DNA of 64,000 nucleotides from Pseudomonas asiatica (GTDB lineage Bacteria; Pseudomonadota; Gammaproteobacteria; Pseudomonadales; Pseudomonadaceae). Positions 34,394 through 43,529 of this stretch are shown here, piece after piece. The DNA lies in the NCBI RefSeq assembly GCF_009932335.1, contig NZ_BLJF01000003.1:868001-932000 (forward strand), given 5' to 3'. Position 1 is the stretch's first letter, and every line of letters begins with the position of its first letter. The notes under the pieces are model-generated. The model saw only the letters and a program-made list of their open reading frames with translations, did no database searches and was not told the origin of the DNA. Made by a program: the position numbers and the translations under genes.

Positions 34394-34490
34394 TTGTAGG
34401 AGCAGCCTTGTGCTGCGAAGAGGCCGGTAAAGCCAATAGACAGGCTTTGTCAGCCCCGGCCTCTTCGCAGCACAAGGCTGCTCCTACAGG
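34394..34490. repeat. REP pair, GCAGCACAAGGCTGCTCC type
   Basis: An inverted pair of TGTAGGAGCAGCCTTGTGCT units faces outwards around a short centre with CCGGCCTCTTCGCAG tips. Confidence 0.9.
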
Positions 34491-34527
34491 ACTTCGCCGA
34501 ACCAATGAGTCATGTGTTGTTCTATGA

Positions 34528-34566
34528 GAGCTGGCTTGCCGGCGAAAGGGCTGCAGAGCAGCCCCC
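34528..34566. repeat. Single REP unit, GAGCTGGCTTGCCGGCG type
   Basis: One unpaired unit with a GGGCTGCAGAGCAGCCCC tip lies just after the permease gene stop. Confidence 0.75.
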
Positions 34567-34573
34567 AGGGGCA

Positions 34574-35980
34574 TCAGCCGTTACGCACAGCCGTGCGCGG
34601 ATGACGCTTGCTGCGCACCCCCTGATAGGTCACCGCCAGCAGCACAAACCAGATCGGCGTCACCAGCAATGCCGCGCGGGTATCGTCTTCCAGGCTCAGC
34701 AACACCAGGATGAAGGCAAAGAACACCAGGCACACGTAGCACATGAAACGCCCGCCGGGCATCTTGTACTTCGACGCATGGTGCAGTGCCGCGCGGTGCT
34801 TGCGGTACTGCAGGTACGACAGCAGGATCAGCGTCCAGACGAACATGAACAGCACCGCCGAAACGGTGGTGACCAAGGTGAATGCCTCGATCACGTTCGG
34901 CACCAAATAGATCAGCACTGCACCCAGCAGCAGGCAGGTGCAGGAGAAATACAGGCCGTTGGCAGGTACCGAGCGGCTCGACAGTTTTTCGAAGGCCTTG
35001 GGCGCGTCACCTTCCTGGGACAGGCCGTAGAGCATGCGGCTGGTGGAGAACACGCCGCTGTTGGCCGACGAAGCCGCCGAGGTCAGCACCACGAAATTGA
35101 TGATGCTCGCCGCCGCCGGCAGGCCGGCCAGCACGAACAGCTCCACGAACGGGCTCTTGCCCGGCACCACGTCGCGCCATGGGGTCACGGCCATGATCGC
35201 GATCAGCGCCAGCACATAGAACACGATGATGCGTACCGGGATCGAGTTGATCGCCCGTGGCAGGGTGCGCTCCGGGTTCTTCGCTTCGGCGGCGGTTGTA
35301 CCCACCAACTCGATGCCGACGAAAGCGAACACGGCGATCTGGAAGCCGGCGAAGAAGCCCATCAGGCCATTGGGGAACATGCCGCCGTCATTCCACAGGT
35401 TGGCCAGTTGTGCGGTGCGCCCGCTGGGCGAGGTGAAGCCGGTGATGACCATGTACAGGCCGGTGGCGACCAGGCCGATGATGGCGACGATCTTGATCAG
35501 GGCGAACCAGAACTCCATTTCACCGAACATCTTCACCGTCACCAGGTTCAGCGACAGCAGCAGCCCTACGCAGGTCAGCGCCGGTATCCACTGCGGCAGT
35601 TCGGGGAACCAGAACTGTGTATATGCCGCGATCGCGACCACGTCGGCGATGCCGGTGACCACCCAGCAGAACCAGTAGGTCCAGCCGGTGAAGTAGCCTG
35701 CCCAGGGGCCGAGCAGGTCGGCGGAAAAATCGATGAACGACTTGTAGTTGAGGTTCGACAGCAGCAGTTCGCCCATGGCGCGCATGACGAAGAACAGCAT
35801 GAAGCCGATGATCATGTAGACGAAGATGATCGACGGCCCGGCCAGGCTGATAGTCTTGCCCGAGCCCATGAACAGGCCGGTACCGATTGCGCCGCCAATG
35901 GCGATCAGCTGGATGTGGCGGTTGGTCAGGTTGCGCTGCAGATGCTGTTCATCTGGCGCTGTGGGTGAGGTTTGCGTCAT
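34574..35980 (-). CDS. cycA: D-serine/D-alanine/glycine permease, CycA type
   Basis: A 468-residue amino-acid permease of the APC superfamily with twelve hydrophobic segments. RNLTNRHIQLIAIGGAIGTG at the N-terminus, IIFVYMIIGFMLFFVMRAMG and the FAFVGIELVGTTAAEAKNP loop are characteristic of AAT-family carriers, and the whole is closest to CycA. The ATG at 35980 has GGA at nine bases; another ATG three codons upstream is possible. Exact substrate range cannot be read from sequence. Confidence 0.86.
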   Translation of the reverse strand: MTQTSPTAPDEQHLQRNLTNRHIQLIAIGGAIGTGLFMGSGKTISLAGPSIIFVYMIIGFMLFFVMRAMGELLLSNLNYKSFIDFSADLLGPWAGYFTGWTYWFCWVVTGIADVVAIAAYTQFWFPELPQWIPALTCVGLLLSLNLVTVKMFGEMEFWFALIKIVAIIGLVATGLYMVITGFTSPSGRTAQLANLWNDGGMFPNGLMGFFAGFQIAVFAFVGIELVGTTAAEAKNPERTLPRAINSIPVRIIVFYVLALIAIMAVTPWRDVVPGKSPFVELFVLAGLPAAASIINFVVLTSAASSANSGVFSTSRMLYGLSQEGDAPKAFEKLSSRSVPANGLYFSCTCLLLGAVLIYLVPNVIEAFTLVTTVSAVLFMFVWTLILLSYLQYRKHRAALHHASKYKMPGGRFMCYVCLVFFAFILVLLSLEDDTRAALLVTPIWFVLLAVTYQGVRSKRHPRTAVRNG

Positions 35981-36094
35981 AGGCTGCATTCCGTTGGACG
36001 GTCGGTCGTCTTGTCAGAGGTAGCCGGCTAGGCTAACACGCGCGTTCCAGTTCGGGGCGCGACAGATCGACTCGACTTTTGGGTAGCAGTGTTG

Positions 36095-36205
36095 TGCCTG
36101 TGCCGGCCTCTTCGCGGGCTTGCCCGCTCCCACAGGGACCGCGCTGCCCTCAGGCTTGGCGCAGAAACTGTAGGAGCGGGTTTACCCGCGAAAGGGCCGG
36201 CACAA
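36095..36205. repeat. REP pair, CTTCGCGGGCTTGCCCGCTCC type
   Basis: The left arm is intact; the right arm has drifted to AGGAGCGGGTTTACCCGCG, which is the form originally described for P. putida REPs. It lies just downstream of the PepSY gene. Confidence 0.88.
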
Positions 36206-36217
36206 ACGAAGCAAGGC

Positions 36218-37585
36218 TCAAGCGCTGGCCAGCACCCGGCCGCGCCTCACCACCAAGCTATCCACCATCCACATCACCACCATCGACACCCCCACCAGCG
36301 GGAACATCAACCCCAGCACCAGCATCACCCCCACCGCTACTTTCCAGCGCGGCAAGTCATGGCGCAGCGGCGGCACACCCAGCCCGCCGGCCGGCCTGCG
36401 CTTCCACCACATCACCAGCCCGCTCACCGAGCCCAGCAAGATCATCAGGCACACCAGCAGGATGATGATCTGGTTGAACGCCCCGAACATCTTGCCTTCA
36501 TGCAGCATCACACCCAGCTCGGTGGCACGGGCGACCGGGCTGTAGTCCTGCCAGCGCACATCGGCCAGCACCTTGCCGGTGTACTGGTCGACATGCAGGG
36601 TGGCGTCGTTGCGCGGGTCGTCGGCGAATACGGCGATGGTGAACACGCCATCGGCCGTGGTCGGCGCGGTGATGCTGTAACCCGGTTCGACCTGGCGCGC
36701 GGTAGCGATATCTTCGACCTGCTGCAGGCTTATCTGTGGCGCTGCCGGCGCGCTCGACATCATGTGATGCCCGGCATGTTCGGCGTGTGCACCGGACTGC
36801 GGCATCGGCGTGTTTTCCATCGCCCACGGCACGGTCTGGCGGTGCGCGCTGTTGAGTTCACCCGCCTGTTGGTCCGACTTGGGCACGTCGTTCCACATGG
36901 CCGCCGGAAAGCGGTTCCACAAGTCGGCGTACTGCTTGCCCCACAGGCCGGTCCAGGTCATGCCGCTGACCAGCATCAGCAGCAACAAGGCTGAGCCCCA
37001 GAAACCGGTCACCGCATGCAGGTCGCGCCAGAACAGTCGGCCGCGTGCCGAGAGCCGTGGCCACAGCACGCCAGCGCCATTGCGCCCGCGTGGCCACCAC
37101 AAGTACAGGCCCGACACCACCAGCACGATGCCCCAGCCCGCGGCCAGTTCTACCAGGCGGTCACCGACCGTGCCGACCATCAGTTCGCCATGCAGGGCGC
37201 GGGCGATGGCCTGCAGGTTCTGCTTGCCATCCTGTTCGCCGAGGACTTTGCCGCTGTAGGGGTCGACGAACACGTTCAGTTCGCGCCCGGCGTCATGCAC
37301 CACGAATTGTGCGCTGCGTTCGGCGTCCAGCGGCGGCAGGTACTGGCCAACGTGGCCCTTGGGGTAGGCCTTGCGGACCTCGGCCAGCATCGTGTCCGCG
37401 CCCTGTCGGTGGTGGCCGGCTTCGACCACCATCAGCTCGCGGTACAGCAGCGGGTCGAGCTGCGGCTTGAACAGGTAGATGATCCCGGTGATTGCCAGCA
37501 GGATCATGAACGGGGCCACGAACAGCCCCGCATAGAAGTGCCAACGCCAGGCCAGGTTGTAGAAGTTGATGCGTGTTCCTCTCAT
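36218..37585 (-). CDS. PepSY-associated membrane protein of the copper operon
   Basis: A 455-residue PepSY-TM protein with four or five membrane segments: an N-terminal one (LAWRWHFYAGLFVAPFMILL), central ones near residues 145-165 and 190-210, and a C-terminal pair. Two PepSY-like periplasmic regions lie between them (VFVDPYSGKVLGEQDG and LHVDQYTGKVLADVRW). A His/Met-rich loop (SGAHAEHAGHHMMS) could bind copper. Relatives sit beside TonB-dependent receptors and may reduce metals or metal complexes. It is the last gene of the oprC operon, 58 bases downstream of the receptor. Confidence 0.85.
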   Translation of the reverse strand: MRGTRINFYNLAWRWHFYAGLFVAPFMILLAITGIIYLFKPQLDPLLYRELMVVEAGHHRQGADTMLAEVRKAYPKGHVGQYLPPLDAERSAQFVVHDAGRELNVFVDPYSGKVLGEQDGKQNLQAIARALHGELMVGTVGDRLVELAAGWGIVLVVSGLYLWWPRGRNGAGVLWPRLSARGRLFWRDLHAVTGFWGSALLLLMLVSGMTWTGLWGKQYADLWNRFPAAMWNDVPKSDQQAGELNSAHRQTVPWAMENTPMPQSGAHAEHAGHHMMSSAPAAPQISLQQVEDIATARQVEPGYSITAPTTADGVFTIAVFADDPRNDATLHVDQYTGKVLADVRWQDYSPVARATELGVMLHEGKMFGAFNQIIILLVCLMILLGSVSGLVMWWKRRPAGGLGVPPLRHDLPRWKVAVGVMLVLGLMFPLVGVSMVVMWMVDSLVVRRGRVLASA

Positions 37586-37643
37586 GGGAACCTCCTGTTT
37601 GACCAGCAGATGGGCGCGACCTGCGCCGCGCCCGTTGTTGTTG

Positions 37644-39695
37644 TCAGAAGCTGAAGTCGACCTTGGTCCAGAAGGTCCTGCCTGGCTCGTTGACCGGCTG
37701 TGGATCGCTAGCCGGGTAGCCGAACCCGGCGTTCCCGGCCAGGTTCAAGTGCTCGGCGTAGGTCTTGTCGAACAGGTTGTCGACCCCCGCGCTGAGCTTG
37801 AGGTGGTTGCTTACCTTGTAGGCGCCATTGATCGAGAACACGCCGAAGCCGGCGCTGTTGTCGTAGTCCTTGCCGACCACGTTGCCCTGGTTCTCGGCGA
37901 TGCGGTTCTGCGCCGCCACCAGCCGCCACAATGCGCCGACGCTCCAGACATCGCGGCTGTAGGTCAGGCCCAGGCGGCTTTCCAGAGGCGGCATTTGCGG
38001 CAGTGCTGTGCCGTCACTGCTGTTCTTGCCCCAGGCGTAGGCCAGCGTGGCGTCGGCCTTCCAGTTTTCCGTCAGCTGGTAGGCCGCGCCCAGTTCGCCG
38101 CCCATGATGCGGGCGTCGATGTTGCGAGCCTGGGAGCTCATTCCCTGGTAGTCGAACAGGATGTAGTCGCGGATCTGCCCGATGTAGCCAGATGCCCAGG
38201 CTTCCATGCGCTCGTCACGGTACTGGACACCGAAGTCGAGCTGGGTGGTCTTCTCTGGTTTGATACCGTCGAAAGCATTGGCCGCACCGGGTGGTGCCAG
38301 CTTGGGCGAGAACAGCTCCCAGTAATCGGGGAAACGCTGGGCATGACCAAGGCCGATGTACGTGGTGGCCGGGATGGCTGCCAGGTCGTGCTCGTAGCGG
38401 ACGAAACCGCTGGGCAGGGTATCGGCGCGGGTGTCGCCGTTGGTGGCGCTGGTTGCGCGGAAGTCGCGGGCCGAGGCGCGGTCCAGGCGGGCACCGGTAA
38501 TCATGCGGTCCTCACCGCTGATGTACCAGGTCAGCTCGCCGAAGGCACCGTAGTTGTGGAAGTCGGCGTCCTTGGTCCAGGCCTGGCCCTTGTGCGCGTC
38601 CACACCCATGCCGCCGCGTTTGCGATGTTCGTTGGTCTGCGCGTCGATGCCGCCGATCAGTTGCACATCGGCCCAGCGCCAGGTGGCCTTTATGCGTGCG
38701 CCCATGGTGCGGCGGTCGACGTTGCTGACCATCGGCATGCCCATCATGCCGCTGCCCGAAGGCGTGCGCAGGCTGTAGTTGTCCATCACGTGGTCGGCGT
38801 AGTTGTAGTAGACCTGCGCCTCGACCTTGTCGAGCACCTCGCCGAGGTTGGATTTTTCGAAACGCAGGCCCAGGCTTTCGCGTTTGAACTGCGAGCCGTC
38901 CATGCCACGCCCGGCATAGCGGGCCTCACCATCGCCCTTGCCGGCGGTGAGTTCCAGCAGGGTGTCCTGGTCGGGGGTCCAGCCGAGGGCGACATCGCCA
39001 TTCCACTTGTCCCAGCGTGACGGCACGGTGTTGTCATCGCCGTCATGGTAGTCGTCCGAGCGCGACTGGTTGCCGACGAAGCGGGCGTAGGCCTGGTCGT
39101 TGCCGGCGGCGGTGTCCAGCACCTTGTCGAAGCGGCCGTTGGAGCCGGCCAGCAGGCTGGCGTTGACCCGGCTGCCGAGGGTGCCGAACTTCTCCGGCTC
39201 GCGCTCGAAGAGGATGGTGCCCGCCGAGCCGCCCGGGCCCCAGATCACGCTTTGCGGGCCTTTGATCACGGTCAGGCGGTCGTAGGTTTCCGGCGAAATG
39301 TACGACGTGGGGGCATCCATGCGGTTGGGGCAGGCGCCCAGCATCAGGCCGCCATTGGTGAGGATGTTCAGGCGCGAACCGAACATGCCGCGCAGTACCG
39401 GGTCGCCGTTGGTGCCGCCGGCGCGGATGGCCGAGAAGCCGGGGATGGTCTTCAGGTAGTCGGCGCCGTCGCTGGCCGGCACCGGCTGGCGCGGGTCTTT
39501 CGGGTTGGTGACCACGGTCAGCGGCGAGCTCGGGGCCACGGCGGTGATCACCGTCGGGCTCAGCTCGGGGGCGTCGTGTGCATGGCCTTCATGGCCTGGG
39601 TCGGCGGCCAGGGCCACGGGCGCGAGCAGCGAGCCGCACACGGCGGCGATGGTCCCACGCAGGGACAAGGCAAAAACAGGGGTGCAGCCGGACAT
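37644..39695 (-). CDS. oprC: TonB-dependent copper receptor OprC
   Basis: A 683-residue outer-membrane receptor. A signal peptide ends near ALAADPG (about residue 31), followed by a His-rich stretch. The plug domain holds SAIRAGGTNGDPVLRGMFG and the C-x3-M copper site in LGACPNRMDAPTSYISP. The barrel holds DHVMDN, which fits the second H-x-M half of the OprC copper site, and ends with Phe. These are the residues described for P. aeruginosa OprC. It imports copper across the outer membrane and is operonic with copper-handling proteins on both sides. Confidence 0.92.
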   Translation of the reverse strand: MSGCTPVFALSLRGTIAAVCGSLLAPVALAADPGHEGHAHDAPELSPTVITAVAPSSPLTVVTNPKDPRQPVPASDGADYLKTIPGFSAIRAGGTNGDPVLRGMFGSRLNILTNGGLMLGACPNRMDAPTSYISPETYDRLTVIKGPQSVIWGPGGSAGTILFEREPEKFGTLGSRVNASLLAGSNGRFDKVLDTAAGNDQAYARFVGNQSRSDDYHDGDDNTVPSRWDKWNGDVALGWTPDQDTLLELTAGKGDGEARYAGRGMDGSQFKRESLGLRFEKSNLGEVLDKVEAQVYYNYADHVMDNYSLRTPSGSGMMGMPMVSNVDRRTMGARIKATWRWADVQLIGGIDAQTNEHRKRGGMGVDAHKGQAWTKDADFHNYGAFGELTWYISGEDRMITGARLDRASARDFRATSATNGDTRADTLPSGFVRYEHDLAAIPATTYIGLGHAQRFPDYWELFSPKLAPPGAANAFDGIKPEKTTQLDFGVQYRDERMEAWASGYIGQIRDYILFDYQGMSSQARNIDARIMGGELGAAYQLTENWKADATLAYAWGKNSSDGTALPQMPPLESRLGLTYSRDVWSVGALWRLVAAQNRIAENQGNVVGKDYDNSAGFGVFSINGAYKVSNHLKLSAGVDNLFDKTYAEHLNLAGNAGFGYPASDPQPVNEPGRTFWTKVDFSF

Positions 39696-39763
39696 AATGA
39701 TTCCAGTCGATCAGTCATGAGTCAGCGCGAAGCCTCCTGGCTTCGTGCGCAAAAAGTGTGGGT

Positions 39764-40195
39764 TCAGACGTTGATCGAGGAAGGTGGGGCGCGGCTGCGC
39801 GCGCCGGGGAATACAGCCTGCCGGGCATGGCCCTGGCGCGTGGGTGCGAACAGGTGGGTGGTGGGTACGACGCTGCTGGCACTGAGCGGGCTGAGGGCCT
39901 GGGGCAGGGCCGGGCAGTTGAACAACAGGCTGCAGTAACCGCACTTTTCCCACATCACATGCAGCTGGCCATCGCCAGTCTGGCCGTGATGGGTGTCGCC
40001 GCCATGCTGATGGGCGGTGGCCATCGGCATGTCCATCGGCATGCTCATGCCGGCGTGGTGGTCCATCGGCATCGACTGGGAAATCAGCGGGCCGATGAAG
40101 ATCATCCACATGGCGAACAGGCTCAGCCATCCGCCACCGGCGCGCCTGCGGTCAGGGCGAGTGGTACGGCTGATGCTGTTGCGCGGCAGGCTCAT
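39764..40195 (-). CDS. DUF2946 family protein, His/Met-rich (copper operon)
   Basis: A 143-residue small membrane or exported protein. One hydrophobic segment (WLSLFAMWMIFIGPLI) is followed by a dense metal-binding-type run of His and Met (MPMDHHAGMSMPMDMPM, THHGQ) and a CGYCSLLFNC cysteine motif typical of DUF2946. Its place between the PCuAC chaperone and OprC implies copper handling. Function is not established for the family. Confidence 0.85.
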   Translation of the reverse strand: MSLPRNSISRTTRPDRRRAGGGWLSLFAMWMIFIGPLISQSMPMDHHAGMSMPMDMPMATAHQHGGDTHHGQTGDGQLHVMWEKCGYCSLLFNCPALPQALSPLSASSVVPTTHLFAPTRQGHARQAVFPGARSRAPPSSINV

Positions 40196-40218
40196 GGCGA
40201 GTGCCTTTCAGCGGCTGA

Positions 40219-40704
40219 TCAGTGCGCGTGTTCGTGGGCTTGCGGCTGGTCCGTCGGCGCCTGCTTCTGCACGGCCACATCGACGGTGATATCGCCGGCC
40301 TTTTCGAAGTGCAGGGTCAACGGGAAGCGCTTGCCGTCGCTGAGCAGGCTGCGGTCCTTGGGCTGCATCAGCATCACATGGTAGGCGCTGGGGGCGAAGG
40401 TCAAGTCCTTGCCGGCGGGCACCACCACGCTGGGTATCTGCTGCATCTTCATGGCACCGCTGGCGCTCATGGCATGCTCGTGCAGTTGTGCGTCATCGCT
40501 GATGGGGCTGTCGACACCGAGCAGGCGGTCGTCGGCCTGGCCATTGTTGTGCACCACGAAATACGCCGCGACGTTGGGGGCGTTGGGGGGCAGTTGCAGT
40601 GACCAGGGGTGGGCGATGTGCAGGTCACCCACGCTGTATTCGTGGGCATTGGCAAAGGCGCCGGGCAGCAACAGGGCGGCCATGACGAGGGCGTGCTTGA
40701 GCAT
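40219..40704 (-). CDS. Periplasmic copper chaperone PCu(A)C
   Basis: A 161-residue exported protein, signal peptide cut about residue 20 (ANAHEYSVGD). The PCuAC copper site H-x(n)-M-x(21)-H-x-M is visible in LHEHAMSASGAMKM and AYHVMLM. A His-rich tail (QAHEHAH) is added. PCuAC delivers Cu(I), classically to cytochrome oxidase; in this operon it may take copper from OprC. The ATG at 40704 follows a reasonable purine stretch. Confidence 0.9.
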   Translation of the reverse strand: MLKHALVMAALLLPGAFANAHEYSVGDLHIAHPWSLQLPPNAPNVAAYFVVHNNGQADDRLLGVDSPISDDAQLHEHAMSASGAMKMQQIPSVVVPAGKDLTFAPSAYHVMLMQPKDRSLLSDGKRFPLTLHFEKAGDITVDVAVQKQAPTDQPQAHEHAH

Positions 40705-40751
40705 GGTGAATCTCCGTTTCTGTTCAGGTTCAGGCAGACAGCGTGAAGAAC

Positions 40752-41141
40752 TCAGGCCAGCGGAGAGGCACGGGGGTTGAGCGCCGGCCAGAGTTGGCGC
40801 GGCGTGGCGTGGTAGTCGGCGGGTGGTGGCGGCAGGCCGGCCAGCAGTATCGGCGGGTTGTGCAGCTGCGGCGGGTAGCCGGGCAAGGCCAGCAGTGGCG
40901 CGGCGCCGGAGCAGCACCAGCAATTCATCATGCTGGCGCTGTCGTCGCTTTGCGGGCCGAGGTCGATCTTGGCCAGGGCCTGGACGTCGACCTTGGCCTT
41001 GTTGGCCATGCTGGAACAGAAGGCCCCCCACAGCAGCTGCTCGGCCGGGCCCTTGGGCGCGGCGGAAGACAGCGGCATGGCCAGCAGGTTGAACAGCACT
41101 GCAAGGCAGGCTATCCAGGCGATGTGCCGACGTGGGGGCAT
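40752..41141 (-). CDS. DUF2946 family protein, first gene of the copper operon
   Basis: A 129-residue protein with a signal-like N-terminus (IAWIACLAVLFNLLAMPLSS) and a CWCCSG cysteine motif near residue 74. It differs from the second DUF2946 protein in lacking the His/Met run. It heads the operon DUF2946 - PCuAC - DUF2946 - oprC - PepSY. The motif suggests metal binding at or outside the inner membrane; the function is unknown. Confidence 0.83.
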   Translation of the reverse strand: MPPRRHIAWIACLAVLFNLLAMPLSSAAPKGPAEQLLWGAFCSSMANKAKVDVQALAKIDLGPQSDDSASMMNCWCCSGAAPLLALPGYPPQLHNPPILLAGLPPPPADYHATPRQLWPALNPRASPLA

Positions 41142-41236
41142 GGAGAGATCCGGTCAGGAATCGTGGTGGGTATTGTAAGGCGGAGTATAGGTAAAAATGG
41201 CGGGGTGCGGTGAAGTGACGCAGGCCGGGCCCTTCG

Positions 41237-41341
41237 AGGGGCAGCTTTGCAGCCCAATCGCCGGCAAGCCAGCTCCCACAGGGACCCGCACAGATTTCAG
41301 GGCCTGTGTTAAACCTGTGGGAGCTGGCTTGCCGGCGATGA
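41237..41341. repeat. REP pair, CGCCGGCAAGCCAGCTCCCAC type
   Basis: An inverted pair with one GGGCAGCTTTGCAGCCC tip, between the start of the copper operon and the end of qmcA. Confidence 0.9.
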
Positions 41342-41355
41342 AGATCAAGGTACCC

Positions 41356-42210
41356 TCAAGCCTTGTTGCGGCCCATCAACCCACGCACGGTCTCCTGCAG
41401 GTCTGCCGGCAGCACCACCACCTTGGCATTGCTGCTGCCCGCCAGGTTCTCCATGGCCCCCACATAGCGCTCGCCCAACAGGTACATCGCCGGCACGGTC
41501 TCGTTGCCGACCGCGTCCTTGACCAGCGAAATCGCCCGCGCCGAGGCCTCGGCCAGGCTGATCTGCGCTTCGGCATCCAGCCTGGCAGCCTGCAAGCGTG
41601 CTTCTGCTTCCAGAATCGCCGCCTGCTTGGCCCCTTCGGCACGGGTCACGTCGGCCTTGCGCTCACGCTCGGCTGCCGCCTGGCGCTCCATGGCCAGTTG
41701 CATGTTCTCCGAGGGTTTGATGTCCTGGATTTCCACCGAGCGTACGGTCACGCCCCAGTCTTCGGTCTGCTCGGACATCGCCTCGCGCAGGCGCGCCTTG
41801 ATCTGCTCGCGGCTGGACAGCGCTTCGTCCAGGTCCATGGCCCCGACGATGGCGCGCAGCGAGGTCATGGTCAGGCTGGTGACGGCGAACGAGAAGTCCT
41901 GCACGCCATAGGAGGCCTTCTGTGGGTCGACCACCTTGGCGAAGCACAGGGCGTTGGCGACGATCACGGCGTTGTCCCGGGTGATGATTTCCTGCTGCTG
42001 CACATCGAGGATGATGTCCTTGGTAGGCAGGCGATAGGCGACCACGTCCATGTACGGGATGACGATGTTCAGGCCGGGCTTGAGCGTGCTCTGGTAGCGG
42101 CCCAGGCGCTCGACGACCCATTCTTCGCCCTGGGGCACGATGCGCACCCCTTTGAACACGGTGATCAGGACGAACAGGGCGATGGCGACGACGACGATGA
42201 GGCTGGTCAT
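41356..42210 (-). CDS. qmcA: SPFH/band 7 membrane protein QmcA
   Basis: A 284-residue stomatin/prohibitin-like protein. An N-terminal membrane segment (LIVVVAIALFVLITVFKGVRIVP) is followed by the SPFH domain (QGEEWVVERLGRYQSTLKPGLNIVIPY) and a coiled coil rich in Ala and Glu (AAAERERKADVTRAEGAKQA). Such proteins form large membrane rings. It is followed upstream by the NfeD partner 27 bases away, the usual pairing. Confidence 0.9.
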   Translation of the reverse strand: MTSLIVVVAIALFVLITVFKGVRIVPQGEEWVVERLGRYQSTLKPGLNIVIPYMDVVAYRLPTKDIILDVQQQEIITRDNAVIVANALCFAKVVDPQKASYGVQDFSFAVTSLTMTSLRAIVGAMDLDEALSSREQIKARLREAMSEQTEDWGVTVRSVEIQDIKPSENMQLAMERQAAAERERKADVTRAEGAKQAAILEAEARLQAARLDAEAQISLAEASARAISLVKDAVGNETVPAMYLLGERYVGAMENLAGSSNAKVVVLPADLQETVRGLMGRNKA

Positions 42211-42236
42211 GATGCGAAATTCCTTTTAGTGCGGAT

Positions 42237-42674
42237 TCAGGCCCGAATGACCCGGGCGGTGTTCCCTTCGATGGCGGTCAGGCGTACCCGCTCGCCGGCC
42301 GCGATCTCGCTGTCGGCGATGCAGGTCCATTCCTCGTTGCCGAGGATAGGCTTCTGGAAGCGCACACGGCCTTTCTGGAACTCCGAGACACCAGCAGTCA
42401 GCAGCCCCACTTCACCGATCACGCTTTCGGCGGTCCAGCGCACGTCTGGTTGCTTGCGCCGGAACAGCTTGAACCACAGTGCCGTGGTGACTGACGACAT
42501 CAAAACCCACAGCAGCACCTGCATGTCCAGTTGCAGGCTTGGGGCGGCCAGCGAAATGAGCGATACCAGCACGGCGCCGATGCCGAACCAGAGGATGAAG
42601 AACGTCGGCAGGACCAGTTCGAGCAGGATCAGCGCGATGCCGAAGACCAGCCAGATCCACCATTGCATTTCCAT
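42237..42674 (-). CDS. NfeD-like membrane protein
   Basis: A 145-residue NfeD short form: three hydrophobic helices (residues about 5-70) followed by the OB-fold domain (VGLLTAGVSEFQKGRVRF, GERVRLTAIEGNTARV). NfeD short proteins accompany SPFH proteins and are thought to modulate their assembly. It precedes qmcA in the same operon. Confidence 0.9.
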   Translation of the reverse strand: MEMQWWIWLVFGIALILLELVLPTFFILWFGIGAVLVSLISLAAPSLQLDMQVLLWVLMSSVTTALWFKLFRRKQPDVRWTAESVIGEVGLLTAGVSEFQKGRVRFQKPILGNEEWTCIADSEIAAGERVRLTAIEGNTARVIRA

Positions 42675-42806
42675 ATGGGTAGCGCCTTCCGGGGGAGAGT
42701 GCCGAGTTTAAGGCAGCAGTGCGGCACATGGCCACTTCATGGTTTGCAAGAAAAGTCCGAACATACTGTAGGCCACAGGGGGGCTGCAGTGTGCTTGCGA
42801 CATTTG

Positions 42807-43529
42807 TTACTGCAGGTCGAGTGCCGCAGCCAGGTCGGCTGGCGAATCGAATGCCCGGTCCACATCCGGCAAAGCCGGTCGCTTCAGGATCAGCACAGGT
42901 ATCCCCAGCTCCCGCGCCACCTCCAGCTTCGGTTCGGTCGCTACGCTGCCGCTGTTCTTGCTGATCAGCACATCGATCTTGCGGCGCTGGAACAACGCCC
43001 GCTCATCCTCGATATGGAACGGCCCGCGCGCGCCAATCACTTCGCAGCGATCGTTGCCAGGGCACGTTTCCAACGCACGCAAGGTCCAGAACTGCTCCAG
43101 CGGTATCTCGTCCAGATGTTGCAGCGGCTCACGCCCGAGCGTGAACAATGGCCTGCGAAACGGCTTGAGTGCCTCGATCAACCCCGCCCAATTCTCGACT
43201 TCGCGCCAGTCGTCCCCCGCTTGTGTCTGCCAGGCCGGGCGGCGCAAGGCCCAGCACGGAATACCGGCCAAGCGTGCGGCGTTGGCCGCGTTGCGGCTGA
43301 TCTGCGCGGCATAGGGATGGGTAGCATCGATCAGCAACGTGATGCCTGCATCGTGCAGGTAGTTCGCCAGCCCTTCGGCACCGCCAAAGCCGCCGACCCG
43401 AACCTGGCATTGCAGGTCCTGCGGCACCCGGCCGATGCCCGCCAGGCTGTAGACATGCTGCGGGCCCAGGCGGCGAGCGATGGCCAGGGCTTCGGTGACG
43501 CCGCCCAGCAGCAGGATGCGCCCGTTCAT
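42807..43529 (-). CDS. cobK: Precorrin-6A reductase
   Basis: A 240-residue CobK/CbiJ enzyme that reduces precorrin-6A with NADPH in corrin ring synthesis. [19 protein letters not shown] at the N-terminus, [20 protein letters not shown] in the middle and [20 protein letters not shown] near the C-terminus are family hallmarks. The ATG at 43529 overlaps the cbiD stop (ATGA). It is the last gene of the minus-strand cobL-cbiD-cobK unit. Confidence 0.92.
   Translation of the reverse strand: MNGRILLLGGVTEALAIARRLGPQHVYSLAGIGRVPQDLQCQVRVGGFGGAEGLANYLHDAGITLLIDATHPYAAQISRNAANAARLAGIPCWALRRPAWQTQAGDDWREVENWAGLIEALKPFRRPLFTLGREPLQHLDEIPLEQFWTLRALETCPGNDRCEVIGARGPFHIEDERALFQRRKIDVLISKNSGSVATEPKLEVARELGIPVLILKRPALPDVDRAFDSPADLAAALDLQ

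Noticed and set aside
34505..35968. Long plus-strand frame opposite the CycA-type permease
   Set aside because: Composition is that of a reversed membrane protein, with no domain of its own.
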